From: Bacilli bacterium
Lineage (GTDB): Bacteria > Bacillota_I > Bacilli_A > RF39 > UBA660
Direction of reading: 5' to 3'
DNA: 64,000 nt
Assembly (NCBI GenBank): GCA_900771805.1
Contig: CAAGPL010000067.1
Span: forward strand, 12,764 to 76,763
Positions 60,652 to 64,000 of the stretch are shown here, in pieces. Both the position numbers and the translations under genes were made by a program. The notes beneath the pieces are model-generated. The model searched no databases, had not been told where the DNA came from, and saw only the letters and a list, made by a program, of their open reading frames with translations. Every line of letters begins with the position of its first letter. The stretch's first letter is position 1.

Positions 60652-61200
60652 TTAATTACTTTCTTTTCTAAAATCATCTTCTAATATTTCCATTTCAATC
60701 TTATCATAATATTTACCATCTAAAAAGTATACTTCATGTCTTCTTCCATATTCTTTAAATCCTATTTTTGAATAACATTTAATCGCTCTTTCATTAAAAG
60801 AAAATACTTCTAGATTAACATTATGCATATTTTCCATATTAAAAGCATAATTTAAAAGTAATTTTAATGCTTCCGCTCCATAGCCTTTATTCCTATTTTC
60901 TTCATCTCCAATAAAAATTCCTACTGTACAATATCTATTTATTCTATCAATATTTAACAATGAACAATTTCCCATTAGTTCATCCGTTTTAATATCTACT
61001 ATTGCAAAATTTGCATTACCATTTTTTGATGCATTAATAAGCCATTCTTTTTCACCTTCTATAGAAGTGATTTTAACAGTACTACCAGTTGGATCCGTTA
61101 CACTTCTATCATTCATCCACATGGTATATTTTTCTGCATCTAAAATATTCATTGGTGATAAATATAATCTTTGTCCTACAAATTTCTTAAAATACTTCAT
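60652..61200 (-). CDS. RimJ/RimL-type GNAT acetyltransferase behind an attenuator-like leader
   Basis: A 182-residue GNAT protein of the RimJ/RimL class: LYLSPMNILDAEKYTMWMND at the start, CTVGIFIGDEENRNKGYG with the acetyl-CoA loop ENRNKGYGAEA, then NLEVFSFNERAIKCYSKIGF. Members acetylate ribosomal protein termini, aminoglycoside-like or other antibiotics, or polyamines. The strong promoter and terminator-hairpin leader upstream make an inducible resistance role attractive, but that is inference. GGAGGGAAA precedes the ATG. Confidence 0.85.
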   Translation of the reverse strand: MKYFKKFVGQRLYLSPMNILDAEKYTMWMNDRSVTDPTGSTVKITSIEGEKEWLINASKNGNANFAIVDIKTDELMGNCSLLNIDRINRYCTVGIFIGDEENRNKGYGAEALKLLLNYAFNMENMHNVNLEVFSFNERAIKCYSKIGFKEYGRRHEVYFLDGKYYDKIEMEILEDDFRKESN

Positions 61201-61230
61201 AAATTTTCCCTCCTATCTATAATGAGCAAC

Positions 61231-61273
61231 AAACAAAAAGCACGTAAGTCACTCTTATAGTGACTCCGTGCTT
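61231..61273 (-). terminator. Leader terminator ahead of the RimJ-like GNAT gene
   Basis: On the minus strand AAGCACGGAGTCACT and AGTGACTTACGTGCTT pair (two short interruptions) around about five bases, followed by TTTTTGTTT. It lies between the promoter and the GNAT ATG, so the gene is expressed only by read-through or antitermination. Confidence 0.8.
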
Positions 61274-61294
61274 ATTTAAAGTACGTGTAGGCTT

Positions 61295-61336
61295 TTAACC
61301 CTTTGAGGCTAGATATAATATCACACTCAAACTCAC
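61295..61336 (-). CDS. Possible 13-codon leader peptide
   Basis: GTG AGT TTG AGT GTG ATA TTA TAT CTA GCC TCA AAG GGT TAA reads MSLSVILYLASKG. It starts about five bases from the predicted 5' end and has no ribosome site, so it would be leaderless. It ends just before CACGTA, which could pair with TACGTG in the terminator 3' arm. Confidence 0.35.
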   Translation of the reverse strand: MSLSVILYLASKG

Positions 61337-61347
61337 TTGTTGCTTAT

Positions 61348-61376
61348 AAAATAACAATTTTTGATACTATTGTCAA
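61348..61376 (-). promoter_or_regulatory. Promoter of the attenuated GNAT leader
   Basis: TTGACA (61376-61371), 17-bp spacer, TATTTT (61353-61348), directly after the tyrS stop. Expected transcript start near 61341. Confidence 0.7.
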
Positions 61377-61394
61377 GTAATTATTATAAATTTA

Positions 61395-62591
61395 TCAAAT
61401 AAACTTTATTTTAACAAAGCTTTTCTTACCTTTTTGAATTACTAATTCATTATCAATAAAATCATCAAATTCTACAATTCTATTTATATTCTTTTCTTTA
61501 ATACCATTTACGCTTATACCATTTTGTTCAATCATTCTTCTACCTTCAGATTTTGATGAAACAATATTTGACAAACTTAACAATTCAGTTAATGGTATTC
61601 CATTTTCTAAAGTAGTTGCATTAATTTCAAAAATTTCAATATTATTTGGTATGCCTCCACTTGCTACTGTGTTATATCTTTCTTCAGCTTGATTAATAAA
61701 TTCTTCACCATGATACATTTTAATTATCTCTTCTGCATATTTTCTATGTGCCATTAATATATCATCATTCATCCAATTTTCTACATCTTTCATATTTAAA
61801 TCTGTAGTAAGTTTAAAATAATCTAATAACACCTCATCTGGTATTCTCATAGCTTTTTCATACATTTTTTCTGGTGATTCATCTACACCTATATAGTTTC
61901 CCAATGATTTAGACATTTTTTCTTTTCCATCTAATCCTACTAATAAAGGAAAACACATTACATCTTGAGGTTCTTGACCATAATCTCTTTGCAACTCCCT
62001 ACCAACTAATAGATTAAAAGTCTGATCTGTTCCTCCTATCTCTATATCAGCGTGTAAGGCAACCGAATCATATCCTTGCATTAACGGGTATAAAAATTCA
62101 TGAATTCCAATTGGAATATTATTATTGAATCTATTTTTAAAATCATCTCTTTCAAGAATTCTGGCCACTGTGTATTTTCCAGTTAATTTAATAACGTCTT
62201 CAAATGACATTTTTCCTAACCACTCTGAATTATACACAATTCTTATTTTTTTAGGATCTAATATCTTAGAAACCTGTTTAAAATATGTTTCACCATTTTT
62301 TCTTGTTTCTTCAAATGATAATGATGGCCTTGTTTTAGATTTACCAGATGGATCACCAATCATTGCTGTAAAATCACCTATAACAAAAACTATATCGTGT
62401 CCTAATTCTTGTAAAATTTTCAATGCACGTAATGGCACAGTATGACCTAGATGCAAATCAGGTCTTGATGGATCAGCGCCAAATTTTACTACCAATTTTT
62501 TTCTACTATTCAATTTTTTTAATAATGTTTCCTTATTATGGATATCAACTGTTTTTCTCAATATTAATTCTATTTTTTCATCTTTAACCAT
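61395..62591 (-). CDS. tyrS: Tyrosyl-tRNA synthetase
   Basis: A 398-residue class I synthetase. The HIGH-type site is HLGHTVPL near residue 47 and the KMSKS loop is KEKMSKSLGN near 229. IGDPSGKSKTRPSLS, EIGGTDQTFNLLVGREL and an S4 RNA-binding domain at the C-terminus (SKSEGRRMIEQNGISVNG) follow. FGADPSRPDLHLGH marks the TyrZ-type subgroup. AAGGAGG precedes the ATG at 62591. A T-box leader controls it. Confidence 0.95.
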   Translation of the reverse strand: MVKDEKIELILRKTVDIHNKETLLKKLNSRKKLVVKFGADPSRPDLHLGHTVPLRALKILQELGHDIVFVIGDFTAMIGDPSGKSKTRPSLSFEETRKNGETYFKQVSKILDPKKIRIVYNSEWLGKMSFEDVIKLTGKYTVARILERDDFKNRFNNNIPIGIHEFLYPLMQGYDSVALHADIEIGGTDQTFNLLVGRELQRDYGQEPQDVMCFPLLVGLDGKEKMSKSLGNYIGVDESPEKMYEKAMRIPDEVLLDYFKLTTDLNMKDVENWMNDDILMAHRKYAEEIIKMYHGEEFINQAEERYNTVASGGIPNNIEIFEINATTLENGIPLTELLSLSNIVSSKSEGRRMIEQNGISVNGIKEKNINRIVEFDDFIDNELVIQKGKKSFVKIKFI

Positions 62592-62604
62592 TTTATCCTC
62601 CTTA

Positions 62605-62831
62605 ACAAAAAAACACGATAAATAATCCTTATAAGGACGATTTATCGCGGTACCACCTTAATTTATGAATATAAACTCATACACTCTTTAGTTATAAAGT
62701 AACAACCTTTAAACTCATAATGTGTATTTCAAATATATCATTCTGTTCATTTCCACCAAACATAAACTCTCTAAATTAAAATAATATACCCTACTATTCA
62801 TTAATCAACACTTATAAATCAAATAATATCT
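62605..62831 (-). promoter_or_regulatory. T-box leader of tyrS
   Basis: Minus strand: the T-box AAGGTGGTACCGCG covers about 62646-62659, followed by the terminator hairpin GCGATAAAT...ATTTATCG (62607-62650) with seven T. Stem I lies upstream; TTGAAATACACATTATGAG contains TAC in the specifier position, a tyrosine codon, matching the gene. AGAGAGTTTATG and GGTGGAAATGAACAGAATG fit the stem I distal part. A TATAAT at 62843-62838 is the likely -10. Confidence 0.92.
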
Positions 62832-62875
62832 ACTACATTATATCATATAAAACATAATTTATTAAAGAATTTTTA

Positions 62876-63100
62876 TTAATGTTTTATTTTCCCTTGTTCA
62901 ATTATATCTCCATTATTATCATATTTTTTATATTTATATAATAACTGTTTTAAAATTCCAACTATATCTGTTATATTTATTAAGCTGTTAATTAAATATG
63001 AATCATTTACTATGTATTCTTCTTTTTTTATAAAATTATTTTGTTTTAATTCCTCTTCTAGTTTTTCGTAACTGACATTTACTTTAACTGCTATTTCCAT
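62876..63100 (-). pseudogene. Truncated CYTH-like fragment
   Basis: 74 codons beginning MEIAVKVNVSYEKLEEELKQ and ending GDIIEQGKIKH. The first block resembles the E-x-E-x-K motif and the L-x-x-x-L-x-x-x-G/N-F pattern of CYTH (triphosphatase/class IV cyclase) proteins, but ExEAK reads MEIAVK, and a normal CYTH domain is about 170-190 residues. The frame stops just before the tyrS promoter. The start at 63100 has only a weak site; a longer frame would run inside the deacetylase gene. Probably a remnant, though a small real protein is possible. Confidence 0.4.
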
Positions 63101-63132
63101 TTCTTTTTCAATAAATTTATATATTATTAATA

Positions 63133-63885
63133 TTAATAAGGTATAACCAGTCTTAATATAAATTTCCAAAAAGGCATATCACTTGATATAAATAGCCTTG
63201 GTAAATGATATTTATCATCACTTAATTTTACTTTTCTATGATTTTTTCCTGGTCCAAATGTAAATGCTAATTTATAATTATTGTCTTTTAAAGCCTTTTC
63301 TATGTTATGACTAACATGCCCATATGGATACGCAAAATATTTTGTATCAATTACGTTATTCATCTTTTTAAAATCATTATTTATTTCTTCATAACTTAAC
63401 AAATAATCATTTTCATGATGTAAATCATAAGAATGAGATGCAAATTCTATATTAGGGTATTTTCTTTTAGCTTCCTTTATCATATTTAAATCCATATAGT
63501 TTTCATTTTCACCATTATAATTTATCCCCATATAAAATACTACTCCATTAAAATTATATTTTTTAAGTACTTTAAATGCTAACTCAAAATTAGATTTATA
63601 CCCATCATCCATTGTAATTAAAACTGATTTTCTAGGTATTTTACAAGTCTTATTTATAAAACAATCCATTTGTTTAAGAGTAATTGTATTATAATTATGG
63701 TCTTTTAAATATTTCATTTGCTTATCAAATTTTTTTATATTCATCTGCATATTACTAACGGAATCACCTTCTGTAAAATCATGATATCCTAAAACGGTAA
63801 CCCTTTGATCCTTATAAAGTAAAAATAAACAAATAAATACTAACAAAACAAAACTTAAAAATAATATTTTCAATTTCTTTTTCAT
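63133..63885 (-). CDS. Polysaccharide deacetylase (NodB-domain), membrane-anchored
   Basis: A 250-residue protein with one N-terminal membrane helix (KILFLSFVLLVFICLFLLY), then a NodB domain. VTVLGYHDF, the catalytic TMDDGYKSN (metal Asp and base) near residue 90, FASHSYDLHH with the metal histidines, and YFAYPYGHVS are present. Such enzymes remove acetyl groups from peptidoglycan or a surface glycan outside the membrane; PgaB/IcaB relatives have the same layout. AAGGAAAG precedes the ATG at 63885; an upstream extension was rejected. Confidence 0.88.
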   Translation of the reverse strand: MKKKLKILFLSFVLLVFICLFLLYKDQRVTVLGYHDFTEGDSVSNMQMNIKKFDKQMKYLKDHNYNTITLKQMDCFINKTCKIPRKSVLITMDDGYKSNFELAFKVLKKYNFNGVVFYMGINYNGENENYMDLNMIKEAKRKYPNIEFASHSYDLHHENDYLLSYEEINNDFKKMNNVIDTKYFAYPYGHVSHNIEKALKDNNYKLAFTFGPGKNHRKVKLSDDKYHLPRLFISSDMPFWKFILRLVIPY

Positions 63886-63921
63886 ACACCAAACACTTTC
63901 CTTACACTTAAATATTATAAC

Positions 63922-63946
63922 AAAAAAATAAGACAAAAGTCTTATT
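63922..63946 (-). terminator. Terminator of the gene running off the right edge
   Basis: AATAAGAC and GTCTTATT pair perfectly around AAAA, with seven T on the minus strand. It overlaps the stop codon of the partial gene. Confidence 0.82.
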
Positions 63947-64000
63947 TATTACTATTATTAGTTAAAATAAATCCTATTAAACCTACTATTACAATAAGCA
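63942..64000 (-). CDS. C-terminal end of a membrane protein (partial)
   Basis: Only the last 19 codons are in the window: LIVIVGLIGFILTNNSNK and stop. It is a hydrophobic helix with a short polar end. The rest lies to the right, so no family can be named. Confidence 0.5.
   Translation of the reverse strand, partial: LIVIVGLIGFILTNNSNK

Noticed and set aside
61231..61376. T-box or preQ1 riboswitch ahead of the GNAT gene
   Set aside because: No AAGGTGGTACCGCG-type T-box and no preQ1 core were found; only the terminator and short pairings are supported.
1..64000. Reassigned TGA codon as in mycoplasmas
   Set aside because: Trp residues in conserved positions are coded by TGG, and TGA serves as a stop, for example at 17724-17726.
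1..64000. Long poly-A and poly-T runs as phase-variation tracts
   Set aside because: Runs of 7-9 A or T are common everywhere in this AT-rich sequence and mostly belong to terminators, so they carry no special signal.
1..64000. tRNA, rRNA genes or CRISPR array
   Set aside because: No cloverleaf with a TTCGANNC arm, no rRNA-like GC-rich block and no regularly spaced repeats were found.

Overview
The window is AT-rich, low-GC Gram-positive chromosome using the standard code (Trp is TGG and TGA is used as a stop). Gene content points to the Bacilli side of the Firmicutes: adjacent dnaB-dnaI helicase loaders, parE-parC, a sirA-yneF pair, lexA with two SOS boxes, a T-box in front of tyrS, YtgP-type MurJ, and TagO/LtaS/LCP wall-polymer genes. 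It is walled, so not a mycoplasma. Very low GC and small gene sizes fit an uncultured gut Bacilli lineage (RF39-like or Erysipelotrichales-like), but that placement is inference. Ribosome-binding sites are AGGAGG-like or the short form GGTGAT, sometimes followed by TTG starts.

Layout. 1-9.7 kb: replication genes (dnaI, dnaB, dnaE), rpmB, an orphan type IV pilin-like gene, MurJ, a Cse60-family gene and several unknown genes. 9.7-12.3 kb: a class B sortase and its probable substrate, a secreted protein ending in an NPSTSD sorting signal. The substrate promoter carries a run of nine G between -35 and -10, which looks like a phase-variation switch. 12.3-18.7 kb: parC, parE, yneF, sirA, and lexA divergent from an unlisted 47-codon membrane-peptide gene that shares its SOS control region.

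18.8-32.5 kb: a rhodanese-like gene and then a nine-gene type IV secretion system on the minus strand. Reading from its promoter: VirB2-like pilin, a secreted ectodomain joined to a second VirB2-like module, VirB6-like channel, PrgI, TrsD-like protein, VirB4 ATPase, a SpoIID+CHAP wall hydrolase, a lipoprotein, and VirD4 coupling ATPase. There is no relaxase, integrase or att site, and both flanks are housekeeping genes, so it looks like a resident secretion or DNA-transfer machine rather than an intact ICE.

32.6-36.3 kb: thioredoxin-like lipoprotein, uppS, a CpoA-like glycolipid glycosyltransferase and two unknown genes. 36.3-36.9 kb: a roughly 587-nt structured RNA with its own promoter and terminator, which I cannot assign to RNase P, tmRNA, SRP or 6S RNA. 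37-38.4 kb: an AbiE toxin-antitoxin pair. 38.4-53.3 kb: cell-surface polymer genes (TagO, GtrB-like, GT4, PssD/PssE, LCP, O-antigen-ligase-like protein, LtaS), interrupted by a DUF1016 nuclease and two wall-surface proteins, one carrying a dockerin. 53-64 kb: YihY, a degenerate GGDEF sensor, an ABC-2 exporter, HD and GNAT proteins, a second GNAT behind an attenuator-like leader, T-box-tyrS, a truncated CYTH-like fragment, and a polysaccharide deacetylase.

The genes share a theme of envelope construction: undecaprenyl carrier supply (uppS), carrier loading (TagO), glycan assembly (GTs), lipid II flipping (MurJ), glycolipid and LTA synthesis (CpoA-like, LtaS), polymer attachment (LCP), protein attachment (sortase), and a secretion machine with its own wall-opening enzyme. 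I saw no tRNA, rRNA or CRISPR array. The best leads are the T4SS with its SpoIID-CHAP and ectodomain-pilin fusions, the unassigned large RNA, the poly-G promoter, and the attenuator ahead of the GNAT gene.
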